Both the position numbers and the translations under genes were made by a program. Under the pieces are notes generated by a model. That model had not been told where the DNA came from. It searched no databases and saw only the letters and a program-made list of their open reading frames with translations. DNA of 64,000 bases, taken from contig OX381707.1 in the NCBI GenBank assembly GCA_947462335.1, positions 62,039,773 through 62,103,772 on the forward strand, in the 5' to 3' direction. This DNA comes from Harmothoe impar. Its lineage: Eukaryota > Annelida > Polychaeta > Phyllodocida > Polynoidae. This document shows positions 1-10,966 of this stretch, piece after piece. Every line of letters starts with the position of its first letter. The stretch's first letter is position 1.

Positions 1-322
1 ATGCTCTGACCACGCAGACCGGGCATCTCATTCCTGGGAGTGTCGGTGCAGTACCAGGGTCGGTGTAGTTCAGCAGACGGTCGACATGATCCTGTTCAGG
101 GTGTCTACCAGCCGTGTACTCTGCCACCTTCCTGTCAGCCCTATCTGTCTCGTCATCAGAAATGTTTTCATAAATCTGACCACGGGTCTGATCATAGAGC
201 TCAGTGTGGTTATCAGAAACCTGTCTCCCCACTGTCCCCTCCTGCACCTGACGCTCCATGTTGCCCACCAGAACGTCCAAGACGCTGCTGCTGGCTTGAG
301 TGCATATGCAGAGAGGCCTTCA
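1..322 (-). CDS. Partial exon with tyrosine-rich cytoplasmic-type tail
   Basis: One minus-strand frame is open from about position 322 down to the window edge, over 100 codons, so the exon continues to the left of the window. Candidate splice acceptors lie near 297-310 (CTCAAG, CCAG). The readable product is hydrophilic and acidic and contains closely spaced tyrosines (ELYDQ then QIYENI about eight residues later), followed by an acidic SDDET stretch and a second Tyr region. Such spacing is typical of cytoplasmic tails of membrane receptors that bind SH2 adaptors (YxN type). No globular domain is recognised and the rest of the gene is outside the window. The overlapping frames on both strands are shorter and less protein-like. 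The reading frame is seen; the receptor-tail role is inference. Confidence 0.4.
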
Positions 323-1420
323 TATGACTCCCTCCAGCCTAGACTGTCAATATAACACTGCTTCACCCTACCTCCCAGGCTGGCCCCAATTTCCTACCTA
401 CACTCAACTCACGTGGAGATTGACATTTTTTGTACAGCCCTTTAGTGATTAATCCTCACACCAGATACCAAACACCAGGTCCCAGGGATATAAACAATTT
501 CTCTTCTTATATCAAGACTTGTATGTGCGTAGGGGGGTTGGGTGTAGGGGCTGGGCTTGTTAATACTAATCAAAATACAAGATGACAGATAGATAGATAA
601 CATATATTATGCATCGAATAAAAGACTGGCATTGAACTTTTACATGCTAGTACAGAAGACCTGAAGACTTTTCAATACAGTCACATTACACTATTCAGAC
701 TATGCTTTTCTACATGTTTATCATGGTGTGTGTGACAATGACTATAGTAAGGGTGCACCTCTAATGCTTCACACGGGCAAATATATATACATCTGATGAT
801 TTATGCATTCTAAGTATGAAATACCGTATTTCCCGGTGTATTAGCCTGGGTGTATCACTGCATGAGTTTCTACATCTACGTGGCTTAAATGTCAATTAAA
901 CTCGATGACAATGTCATGACAATGCCATCCCGACCTTGTCATTACATTTAATGGGATTTTGATGCTCCCAAAATGTCATTTGACATTTCAGTACATTTAA
1001 GTTGATTTTAAATTTACTGAAAATGTCATATGACATTTCCATACATTAAAAGAAAAGACCAGCGTAATTTTGTGTGACCTTATATCAGTAATATTAATAT
1101 CGATTAGCAATATTCTGACACACATACTATCAAAAAATGGACCATAACGATATTAAATCTGAAAGAAACAATTACACTTGATGTGAAATTGACGTCACAA
1201 GAGACCCAAAACGTACCAGACACCCTCAGCCAATCTCCATTGATTGGTCTAGACACCACTAGACTTCTTGATTGGCTGCTCGGTAATGTACATCAATTTC
1301 AGTATGCCTTAATGGCCAATTAAGGGCCGTTCAAGGGCCAATCATAGGGCAGTGTAGGTGCAGACGATTTTGTATTTTGTCTTTACTTCATTTAAACAGG
1401 CTCTTGTGGCCTTCATAATA
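323..1420. other. Non-coding, AT-rich intergenic DNA
   Basis: No open frame with coding character was found. The stretch holds a repeat shared with 13661-13850 (positions 671-850) and a run of AT-rich sequence with several ATGTCAT-type words around 900-1050. Position 832 onward begins like the terminus of the TA-CCGTATTTCCC MITE family but no matching right end follows, so it looks truncated. Confidence 0.5.
671..850. repeat. Dispersed repeat, copy 1
   Basis: About 180 bp nearly identical to 13661-13852, including a shared GTGTGTGTGACAATGACTAT-like core and the word CACCTCTAATGCTTCACACG. Both copies run directly into a CCGTATTTCCC MITE end. The second copy lies just downstream of the 3' end of a fibrinogen-related gene, so the repeat may have been carried along with a duplicated gene flank or be part of a longer mobile element. 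Confidence 0.7.
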
Positions 1421-1530
1421 GCCCTAGCTTCAAAGAGCCGGCCCCAACCCCCAGGAGCCGGCCCCAAAACCCAGGAGCCGGCCCTAGCTTCAAGGAGCCG
1501 GCCCAACCCCCAGGAGCCGGCCCCAACCCC
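1421..1530. repeat. Tandem repeat GGAGCCGGCCCCAACCCC
   Basis: About five GC-rich units of 17-24 bp, each holding GAGCCGGCCC. A further unit, GGAGCCGGCCCCAACCC, occurs at 3778-3794, directly after the right end of the DNA element at 1533-3775, showing that the element inserted inside this tandem array. Confidence 0.8.
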
Positions 1531-1532
1531 TA

Positions 1533-3775
1533 CCCAGCAAATTAGTTCCAGCTTGTTTCACCTTGTTTTACCCCTGGAACTGTGTGCTCATTTCGTGCAT
1601 TTTGTGTGACATGTATACTGTAGCTGTTGGCTATTCTAAAATAGGCATTGGCTATCAAAAACTCCAGATTCGAAAATAGGTTGTTCAGAAATTACACTTT
1701 ATTCATTTCAGACATACGGCTTGTAATCATACAGACGGATAGTGACAATCAAATATACTTCTGAACACCAGTGGTTTATATGAACATACAGGAGGTATAC
1801 GCTCACGGTCTAGTATATAATTCCCAGAGGTCCAAGGCTCTCTCCCATCTTGGTCGACTCCATATGGACCAGACTCCTCAGAGGGAGTTCTGTGTCCGGA
1901 GTTATTCACCAGTGCGTCTATCTCCTCCTGTTCCTCCCCAGAGGGTAGAACAGAGAAAGACGCAGGGCGACCAGGTTAGGAGCAGCAGCAGGACTAGGCC
2001 AAAAGGGTACAACAGAGTTCGAGGAATCTCTGTTGTGGAGCAGTCAGGCTGGCCGAAGTGCACAGCAAGACTGGGTCCTCGATTAGCAGAACCTCCAGGT
2101 TTTTATACTGACACTTATGTAATTCTCTCCATTACTCGTAAACACTTGAGTTCCCGAGGAACTCCGGGTAACCTTGCACCGGTTCATCCGGACCGACACG
2201 GTACCCGGGATATATCGGGTGACACGTGACGGTCTCGGCTCAATGCATATTACCAGGTCGCGCTCCACCAATCCTCAGGTGCAGGCTTATGTAACTACAT
2301 ACCTGGCACTGGACAGGAGTGCGGCCTGGATACACGGCAACACACATACTCAATATAACCCAAACTGGTTCTATAGAAATAGTACAGCGGCGACCCACTA
2401 CAATACCATGTAACAGATTCACACACACTGACACAGCGTTCCATGGAACAGATTCACACAGTTCTGACAGATTTTTAAAAAGCTTATAATTCATACCAAA
2501 TGAGAAAATATATAATGCCCTAAACCAAAATGTTTAGTCATGTATTTTTAGTCTCATTATGAATTACTAAAAGATAGTAAATACTGTAATACTTTTTACA
2601 ACCAGCAGTATTTGACATAGATAGTCATAGCACACTATTGGTGTGTGTGCTGCTGGTTTGTACAAACTCATTCGATCAGGTTCCTAGCATTTCAACATAG
2701 GGCTGATGAATATATGTACCATTATAACCATCAACATTAGAGTTCACATGAGCAGCAGAAGATAGCCAGGCTTTTATCCAAACATGATGACCAGAGGAAA
2801 GGTGTCTATCATCTGGACCTCTTAATGCTGCTTTCATTAAAATGATATGGCATCTATTTATATACATAATGAATGTTAATAGAAGGACAGGTGCATTGTC
2901 TGATTCACAATACATTGGGACCCTGTTTAGATACTTATAGCTAAAGAAAATCATTCTCTTTAATCAGGAAAAGGGGTACAATCAACTTTGATGACACCTG
3001 GTGTCACACATAACAGGTATTTGTGTGATGCAGTGTCACCTAGTTTCCCTTCTGGCACACACTCACACATCTTCAAACATAACCAGTATCACTTTGTCAG
3101 GTTGGAATAGTGCATGGTTTTGACACCAGGTGTCATCTTTGTTGTTCCTTGTTATTCTCATGGGTGAAATGGAATCATTTTCATTATTTACAACCATAAT
3201 AACATGTTGTCAATGCAACTTAGACCTAGCTATACACCTCTAATTCTATCAAGTTCCATTAGTGATTGAAAAACACACCATATGATTTGATTAAAGCGGC
3301 ATTAGGAGGGACAGACCACAGACACCTTTCCCCTGGTAATCTTGTTTGGATAAAGATCTGGCCTTTTGTTACATGTGTATACAGCTGATAATTGGCATGA
3401 ATTGTACACAACTTCATCAGGCCTACACTACCATGGTAGGAATCTTGTTGAATGAGATAGTATGCCCATATACAGCAGGGAGTGCACTAACAGATTTCTG
3501 CCATGGTGCCCTATGCCAACTTCTAAATATAATGAGTATTACAAACTAAACAGACTTTCCTTTCTGTTTCAAAAAAATCAAAAAAGTGAAACAATATGGT
3601 TGGAAACATCTTTGTGCCATGGTACATGATGCTGTGTGAATATGTGTGAATATGTGTGAGTATGTGCCACTTCTTGTCCTATGGGGTATGGTGTCATATT
3701 GTGCCAATTAGTTCCATAGGACAACAGTCACACAAAGTGCACGTTCCAGACACTAAGTCAAACTAATTTGCTGGG
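1533..3775. mobile_element. TA-flanked DNA element with CCCAGCAAATTAG termini, containing a solo LTR
   Basis: The left end reads TA then CCCAGCAAATTAG and the right end CTAATTTGCTGGG then TA, so there are about 14 bp of perfect terminal inverted repeat and a TA duplication. Further in, degenerate similarity (for example a shared TTTGTGTGAC) extends the inverted repeat to roughly 70 bp. The flanks on both sides are units of the same tandem GGAGCCGGCCCC array. Without the inserted LTR the element is about 1.46 kb and encodes nothing recognisable. TA targets are typical of Tc1/mariner-type transposition, so it is called a non-autonomous member of that kind. Related ends occur at 22092-22244 and 55652-56454. 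Confidence 0.7.
1619..2402 (-). mobile_element. Solo LTR
   Basis: A 784-bp segment that starts TGTAGC and ends CTACA on the plus strand and matches, in reverse orientation and over its whole length, the 5' LTR at 59826-60605. It is flanked by a perfect 4-bp duplication ATAC (1615-1618 and 2403-2406). No internal retrotransposon sequence adjoins it, so it is a solo LTR left after LTR-LTR recombination, now on the minus strand. Open frames in this interval are chance frames of the LTR. Confidence 0.9.
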
Positions 3776-3797
3776 TAGGAGCCGGCCCCAACCCAAA

Positions 3798-5165
3798 GGC
3801 TCTGGTAACAACCATTATGGCTTTGATTTGGGCAATCCCTGCAGTGAACAGGTTACTTTCTGGTTCCATTTCTATTTCCTGTTCACTGCTTGCAGGCTAA
3901 TCAAGGGGCCTACCTAAACCCAGCAAATTCAAGGTCATAGTGGTTGTCCCACAGCCTTCCTTCCATAAGGATGTGGGAACGGAAGTAATGTTCCTATTGC
4001 TACTACCCACCACTAGTGACACCTGGACCGGGTGCCCTCTATGACTGGGTGCCCTCTATGACTGACAAGTGTGAAAATGAATATAATTATAACCAATGTG
4101 AAACAAAAATAGTAATACAAAGTGTTAAAAATGCATTAACCTTTTCCTGCCATTTCTGTGTACATGTGCCCAATCTTAGGCCAGGCGGTCATAGAGGGCA
4201 CCCAGTTATAAACTATCAACTTGTATTGATCGATCTGGTGAGACTTAGCCTATAGATCAAAGATCTTGCTCTCCAGCTCACCATGCCCCAGAAAAATCCA
4301 TATTACTGTACTATTGTGGCATGTGCCAATGAGCAAGAGATGACAAGAAGTCAGCATTTAGAGGAAAAATAATTATGTAGGTTTATTGCCGGTATGTATA
4401 GTAGTAGCTCATCTATGATATCAAGCATAGTGGCTGCCCACGCAGGCAAGCAAGCTGTGTAGTACATCAAGTTTTCATGTTGGATATTGATTTGGTACAG
4501 TGCCACCATGTGGCTCTGGTTGGTATATATAAAGTTATACATAATGAATATTAAACCTACCATATACATCACACCCCTCGTATCACAACTAAAAGTCTTA
4601 CTTTTTACAGTAGTTGATATTATTAACATACAAGGTGTTATTGGTAATAAATGTAAGAGATGTTTGTAATAATAATAACAGTTATAATTACACTTTCTAA
4701 AGTAGTAACATTGTTTGAATAACTATTTGTTTAGTTATCAAATATAGCTTAATATGAATCAGTGGGAAAAGCTAATGGCAGTCTAAATTGTGTTTACCAT
4801 ATAGATTGGAATCAATGAAAGGGATTAGACTTTTTCTCACTACCTCTACTATCATCAGTGCAACTTGTTCTGAGACCAGTTATAAAAAGGTCACAGTGAA
4901 GTATTTTAGCAGAGGAAAAAGAAGCATTACCCATCTGCTTTAGTATGTGTCCAAACCAAAGTCTGCAGGGCTGGGCATGTTGTGATATGCTGGAGCAAAC
5001 CTAGAAATCTTTGAAGCAAAGTATTTCAGACGGGCACACATCAACTAGATGTGTGTGTGGTGCACCCCCCCCCCCCAAAAAAAACCCAAAAAAAACACCA
5101 TAATATTATATCCTTGTGAATTTTGGGTGCGAAATAAAGGAAAATATTGATATGTCTGTCTTAAG
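3798..5165. other. Non-coding intergenic DNA with small inverted repeats
   Basis: No supported gene. Positions 4028-4062 hold two direct copies of GGGTGCCCTCTATGACT, and the reverse complement occurs at 4188-4207, giving a loose hairpin. The word CAACTTGTATTGAT near 4218 followed by TGGTGAGAC also occurs at 20294 and, inverted, near 20022, so it is part of a dispersed repeat. A homopolymer C/A stretch lies at 5066-5095. Confidence 0.5.
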
Positions 5166-5790
5166 TTTGGTGTGCTCTGAGGGGTTTAGGGCACATTGTT
5201 AATAGGAATTCTCTAAATGCTACCTTTAGATTTGTGCATTCTGTTTAGGGCACATGCATTGCTCCCGGAAAATAACTTTAGAATGGGGCATTCTGAGAAT
5301 TAGGTGGCACATAGCTCTGGGAAAATTTTGAAATTCTACTTTTAGATTGGTGCTTTCAATGAACTTTTGGGGGCATATCGCCCCAGGAAACTTTGGATTT
5401 CTATTTTTAGAATGATATATTCTGAGGGGTTTGGGAGCATACTGCTCACCCAAAATTTGGAACTTCTACCTTTTAGATAGATGGTGTATGGTGGTTTGGG
5501 GGGCATGTCCTTTTGGAAAATTCTGAAATGTCACCTACTTTGATGTATTCTGATCATTTAAGAAGCACGTTGCTCCAGGAAAATTTTGAAAATCTACCTT
5601 TAGATTGGTGCATTTTTTGGTGTTTTGGGGGCATATTGTTCCAGGAGAAATTTGTAATGAGGTCTGTTGATTGGTATATCATTGAGGGGATCGTGAGACA
5701 ATTTTCAGATTTATGCATCCTGTGGGCATTTTGCTCCAGGAAAAAATTGGAATTCCACCTTGGGACGTGTATTTTGAGGGGTTTGCAAGT
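5166..5790. repeat. Degenerate tandem satellite, unit about 65 bp
   Basis: The consensus phrases 'GATTGGTGCATTCTGAGGGG', 'GGGGCATATTGCTCCAGG' and 'AAAATTTTGAAATTCTACC' recur in the same order about ten times, at roughly 5166, 5229, 5280, 5345, 5411, 5475, 5537, 5603, 5669, 5707 and 5762, most spacings being 62-66 bp. Units are strongly diverged. A further fragment occurs near 5905. Open frames across it on either strand are by-products of the repeat. Confidence 0.8.
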
Positions 5791-6595
5791 GTATAGATCA
5801 AAGGAAAAGTTGAAAAAACATTGTTAGATGGGTGTATGTGAAATGTTAAAGGCTAATGTGAAAGGCTGAACTGTTGGCCAATAAAAATCAATCAATCAAT
5901 TAATATGCTGAGGGGTTTAGGGTGAGATTCCATTAGGAACACTGCGGGATGAAATCTATTGAAACAGTCCTAACTTTGGTTCAAATTGGAATATTTACAA
6001 AGTTCTTTCAGCTTTAGAAAGCCCAGACTTTCCCTGATGTCCCTGTCGCATTTTCCAAGACCTCTGTCGCATACTTTTTGCGACATTGCGACAGCTGCCC
6101 AGCCCTGGTCTGGAATTGGTATATTGCATATGGAAAATCCTGAAGTAATTGTTAGATTTTAAATATTTCAAGCTATCTAGGAAGGATCTAAAAATATATT
6201 GTCTATAGCAGGAGTTGGAAGATGTTTGAATCAGGGTCAATAAATACTAGCATAATAAAGTAGAATGATGGTAATGCTGCAAACATTTGATTGGGTTGCT
6301 GTGTCCCATTGTACTGCAAATTATTCTCCATCCAAATGAAACTTGCAAACAAAAGTTCTCAGTGACTATGCTACCCATCCTGTACATTTATTTATAAATA
6401 TTTGTGAATGAAAACATAATAATCCATCCTTGAAATCTTGTCCGAATTCAGACATTACACCAATGCTTATTGCTGTAGTGTGATTCCATTGCAATGCACC
6501 CCCAATTAATAGAACACTGTGGGCTTTATGGGCAAAAACGTCTATGCATACATGACCAAATATCACAGTAAAAATCATTGAAAGTCTGGTGAGGA
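5791..6595. other. Non-coding intergenic DNA
   Basis: I see no gene or clear element here. A short ATCA tandem run lies near 5886-5900. Confidence 0.4.
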
Positions 6596-6682
6596 CTATA
6601 CTGTCCTGCCATACGGACCATGTCCTGCTATGTGGACCATAATGTCCTGCTGTGTGGCCATAATGTCCTGCTGTGTGGACAA
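6596..6682. repeat. Minisatellite, unit about 22-25 bp
   Basis: Four imperfect tandem units of the form ATGTCCTGCTGTGTGGACC at about 6600, 6624, 6649 and 6665. It lies some 340 bp beyond the 3' end of the first fibrinogen-related gene. Confidence 0.75.
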
Positions 6683-7018
6683 CCCAAAAAAGATATTCAA
6701 AAATATATTGTTATTCATAAAACATACAGTGTCCAGACTGAATCAGCAAATTTCACCATTCTTAGGTGTTAACTCAGTATGTGATATTAGGTCAGAGGGA
6801 AGATAAGGAACAGAAATAGTGTACAAGTATAAGTAAGATAAGAAAGAGAAGGATAAACATTGAAAATACAAAATACAAATACAAAACATAATCACAATCA
6901 GGTGTCCTTGATATCTGACTTGTACACGACGCATGATATGAGTAAATGCTGGTTGCAGGGGTCCAGAAAACTATATCCATTTTATCCTACAAGTCAACAC
7001 AACATACAATCATGACAA

Positions 7019-10000
7019 TCATGACTCTGTGCTTCTGAGCATGATGGCAGTGAAAGCCAGAGGCTCATAATGTCCTTTCCATGAATGCCAAACTGGACCT
7101 TTAGCAAAATCAGTATTTCCGTAGAGACCGTTCAGATTGGACGTATGACAGACTGGAGTGCCATACCACCATCCCCCAAAGTACAGCTCTGCACAGTCAC
7201 GTGGGTCCCCATCATTGTCCTGATCCTTTGTGGAGAATATTTTGCCATTGTGGTATTGGACCATCGAGTCCCCTGCTGGATTTGCCCCTACAATGTAAAG
7301 AACGTATCAATAGCAAAAGTTAAAGGGTAGAAACGAGCGATTTTGGAATGTTATGTAAAATTGGATTGATAACCGCAGCTGCATATGTTTATATGGTAGG
7401 ACACACATCATATGTACACCTTGGTATGGTTGATTTATGCAGAAACATATTCAGAAAGGGTAAGGCAAAATTAGAGGACTGTTCATGTGTTGATCATGTA
7501 CGGACCTTTGTCAATTGCATCGATTTGGTGAGAGCGAGGCATTAATGCACAAGCATGCAACTCACCCTCTGTTGCACCAATATACTGTGCAATATGCAGC
7601 TTGTACTTCTCAGCTTCATCACCAATCCAAAATTCAAAAAAATTAGCCCAGGCCACTTCACCATTTGTGCTTTTAAGGTGGAACTTGACCTGCTGGTCCT
7701 GGTTCTTGGTGAGAAGGTGTATCTTGTCATTACCGAGCCAGAACTCTCCTTCTAGGTCTCCAAACCCTGCCTTGTACCCGGCCCAGGTTAGGTAGAAGTC
7801 CACCAAACCATCCTGTCTCCTCTGGATTACCTATAATGATATAGAGAAAGGTTCATCAAGACCATTTCCTCTGTCTTTTTATTGAGTTACAATCGGTCCT
7901 CACTTCCTCGAATTTGGAAAATGCAAGGAAAAGTGTCTGAGGAAGCGAAGTATCCGAGGAATTAAGTCCAAGTTTAATGGATCATATAAGGGGGGTTGCC
8001 AGGCACCTGTCTGGGGAAGTGAGGGATCTGAGGAAGTGAATGTTTGGGCTGACTGTGTTCCAATGTGTGATGTGCTTTGTTGTTGGAAATGACAGAATGC
8101 AGCACTGTAGAATCTACTTGCCAGGAAAACATAAATGTTAAACCTTCTGCAGTGTATCAACCCCATCAGTACATAAAAAAAGGAAAAAGATCCTACTTTT
8201 GTAATGGTACTAGATATAAAAATACTGAATAAATCATGTGTTGTTATAAGGTGGCATACCATGCTCATTTTATGCATTCCATAGCATCACACCAGATGCC
8301 TTGAGACTCATAAGGCACAAAAGGGACTTTATATCATAATAATGGGATATAGAACATCAGGGAATTATGCAGGGCACATTGGTGGTGCTATTCGGTGCTA
8401 ATTGCCAAAAGAAATCTACAAGGGGAATGTGGGTGTTGACTAATGATGCTCTACAGACACTATGTTACCCCACTAGGATGTTGCTCCACCGTCTATCTGA
8501 AGGGACCTGCCTCAATATGCTACATACCGTCCAGCCGCCACCATCCAGGTCCTGCTCACAGTACACATCCAGCAGGGTGTTCCCATCCGGTGAGATTGTG
8601 TAGACTCCCGATGTGTGATAACCATGGTTCAAGACATCCAGACAGCTAGTAAGCACTTCTACGCAATGGAAATTTAACAATACGTTGGTAGGTGTGAGGT
8701 GGGGGGGGGGGGGGGGGGGAGGCACTTGCCACTACATAGCACTACAGCTGGCATGGGTCTCAGATTGGTTCATCAGGATTTGCAGAAGTGATAAGAAGTG
8801 AGCGTCTATCTATAGGACTACACATTATATGATAATTCATTAACAGGACATAGTGTGAGCGAGGAGCATACCGTAGTGGCCCGTTTAAGCGCCCCTGCGC
8901 TTATAAATTTCAGGTCCCTGTTACCCCCTGCGCTTATACAGTGACCTGCGCTTATATGAGTCTCTTTAAAGCGAGATTTTGCATTTCAGAGGGGTCCTAG
9001 ACCTGCGCTTAAATGAAACCTGCGCTTATTTGAGACCCCTGTGCTTATACGGGCCATCACGGTATATCTGTCTGGGATTGAAGTATTGAATAACACACTT
9101 TAATCTTGAATGGAAGTCTACTATATGTACTACATGAATGCAGTTAGAATTCTGCAACTACTTCATACCTGGTGTGAAGTATCTTTCCTCATAGGGACAT
9201 AGCGTGTTTGTGCTACCCTCAGTGATGGTAAACCTCCGTGCTATACTTGGTGAAGTTCCTGCCCATTCAGTCCACTGCCAGTCTGGTAAATACATAGACA
9301 AAGGTTAACAAGTTTTAGTCTCTTGGCTGGATTATTCCATGAGCCATATTTCACAAGGCCGTAATGCCACCCAATGATATATTAGTCAAATAACCCAGCA
9401 AACGGACTAGAACAAGTGCTCCTTTGTGTTTATTTCTCATGTTTTTTTCTCAAAATATGCAAATATATAATAGGGGGAGCCTAGAATAGCATCTTTCTAC
9501 GCTGTTCAAATGTAAACAAAAACTAATTTTGATGATGTGACAGGGCTGTGAAATATGGCCTTGGGTCATTTCAAAGGGGGGGTGAATTACGGCCTTACTT
9601 AGTTAAATCAATGAAGCAGCCATATTCCATAATAAAATACAAAAAGGTTTTAGTTGATGATATTAGCATCAAAATGTTTATTCTTGACCATGAAACCCTA
9701 GTCTGGTAATTGTAGCTGGTCAGCTAGGTGATCCCAATAACAGTATTACCAATGAATGGACTTATGCTGTATCAAATTATAATTACAAACATATTTTTAG
9801 TTTTTATGTTTGAGCCACTTGAAATAATTTACTTTTTAAATGTAAAAGATCATGCTACTGGCAGTTAACTGATTCATGATAAATGTAAGATGACTATCAC
9901 AATCTAACCATTTTTCATAATGATTAATCCCAAATCTTGGAAATTGGGATTATCCAAATGTTATGACATTCAATAAATTTGACATTTTACAGCAGTTTTA

Positions 10001-10966
10001 TCGATTGCGGTAAAACATCATCATGAAGTGCATCAGTTTTACTTTGTTGTTGGTTGCACTTCAGGTGTACAGAAACACAGTCAGCCTCTCCCTCCTCTAT
10101 CCGCGCAGCACAGATCTTATTTCTGGACACTACCATTTTATGCCTAATGACCTGTGAATGAAAGAAATGCCCTGGTTTCAAATAATCAATATAATGCTCC
10201 CTCCTAAACAGTTTCAATACAAATAGTACATACTTATAAGTGCATATTACATATTTTTTCAGAGTTATTTTAAGATAATGGTCCCCAATCTTTTTCAAGT
10301 TCCCTAAAAAAGCAAAATGTCCTCATAGGGTCCATTTCCCGTTGAAATCAGGGCGAAATCACACTGTTTATTATCACACGCATAATGCTGGCAAGTCAAT
10401 AACATTGATTTCACAAGGCAAGACGTGTGAGAAAGCCATCTCACAAGCAAAATGGCAGTGAGAAACTGAGGTTCCTATCACTCGCATAGGGTGTGTGTGA
10501 TCTCTCGGCGGAGGTGCACCAGGTGGCTTTTGTGTACCCGCCTGCATTTCAGTTGAATTTCAGCACCATGTGAAACTCACCTTTCAAATTCCTATTGGCA
10601 TTGTTCTACTATGACAAGACTTTTTTTTGCAGTGCCTGTTGAACACATTTTCAAATTAAATAGGAACTCCTTGTTTACAAATTAGTCAAATGTTACATTT
10701 ATAAAGAAATAACCAAAATACTAAATTGTAAACTGATTGATTGAAAAAGAGTGGGCACTTTCACTTACTTTGGCTCTCTTGAGGGCATTCACATCATCTT
10801 CAGATTGTACCAGACATGGCCGGGTGTGGTTCCTTCCTAACGCGCTGCATGTTGTGTGGAACTCCTCACTGAGTAGCACCTTCAGGCAGGCATCTAGGGA
10901 GGCTGCATGTCCTACACTGCTGCATAATGCCAACACCAACACCTGCAATATGACACCCAGCTCCAT
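7019..10966 (-). CDS. Secreted fibrinogen-related protein (copy A), six exons
   Basis: Six minus-strand exons join in phase to a 361-residue protein: 10966-10769, 10151-10043, 9282-9169, 8658-8528, 7830-7566 and 7287-7019 (stop TGA). All introns are GT-AG and the exon phases agree. The start ATG opens a signal peptide (MELGVILQVLVLALC). Residues 23-103 are a Cys-containing N-terminal part of unknown fold, residues 103-140 hold a WQWTEW motif, and residues ~142-360 are a fibrinogen C-terminal domain: GGGWTVIQRRQDG at the exon 4/5 joint, EFWLGND, KDQDNDGDP (calcium-loop acidic residues kept), GGWWYGTPVC and SNLNGLYG. In this family the domain binds sugars or acetyl groups outside the cell and serves recognition or innate immunity, which is inferred here. 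A second copy lies upstream in the same orientation at 14631-18390. A TATATAG sits ~20 bases before the ATG. Confidence 0.9.
8871..9062. mobile_element. MITE, CCGTAGTGGCCCG family, in intron of copy A
   Basis: A 192-bp element with TA on both sides (8869-8870, 9063-9064). The left end reads CCGTAGTGGCCCGTTTAAGC and the right end GCTTATACGGGCCATCACGG, an imperfect inverted repeat of about 25 bp. The inside is built from repeats of 'CCTGCGCTTATA'. A sister copy is at 45886-46072. TA target and lack of genes suggest a mariner-type MITE. Confidence 0.8.

Noticed and set aside
5513..5827. 104-codon frame
   Set aside because: By-product of the 65-bp satellite.
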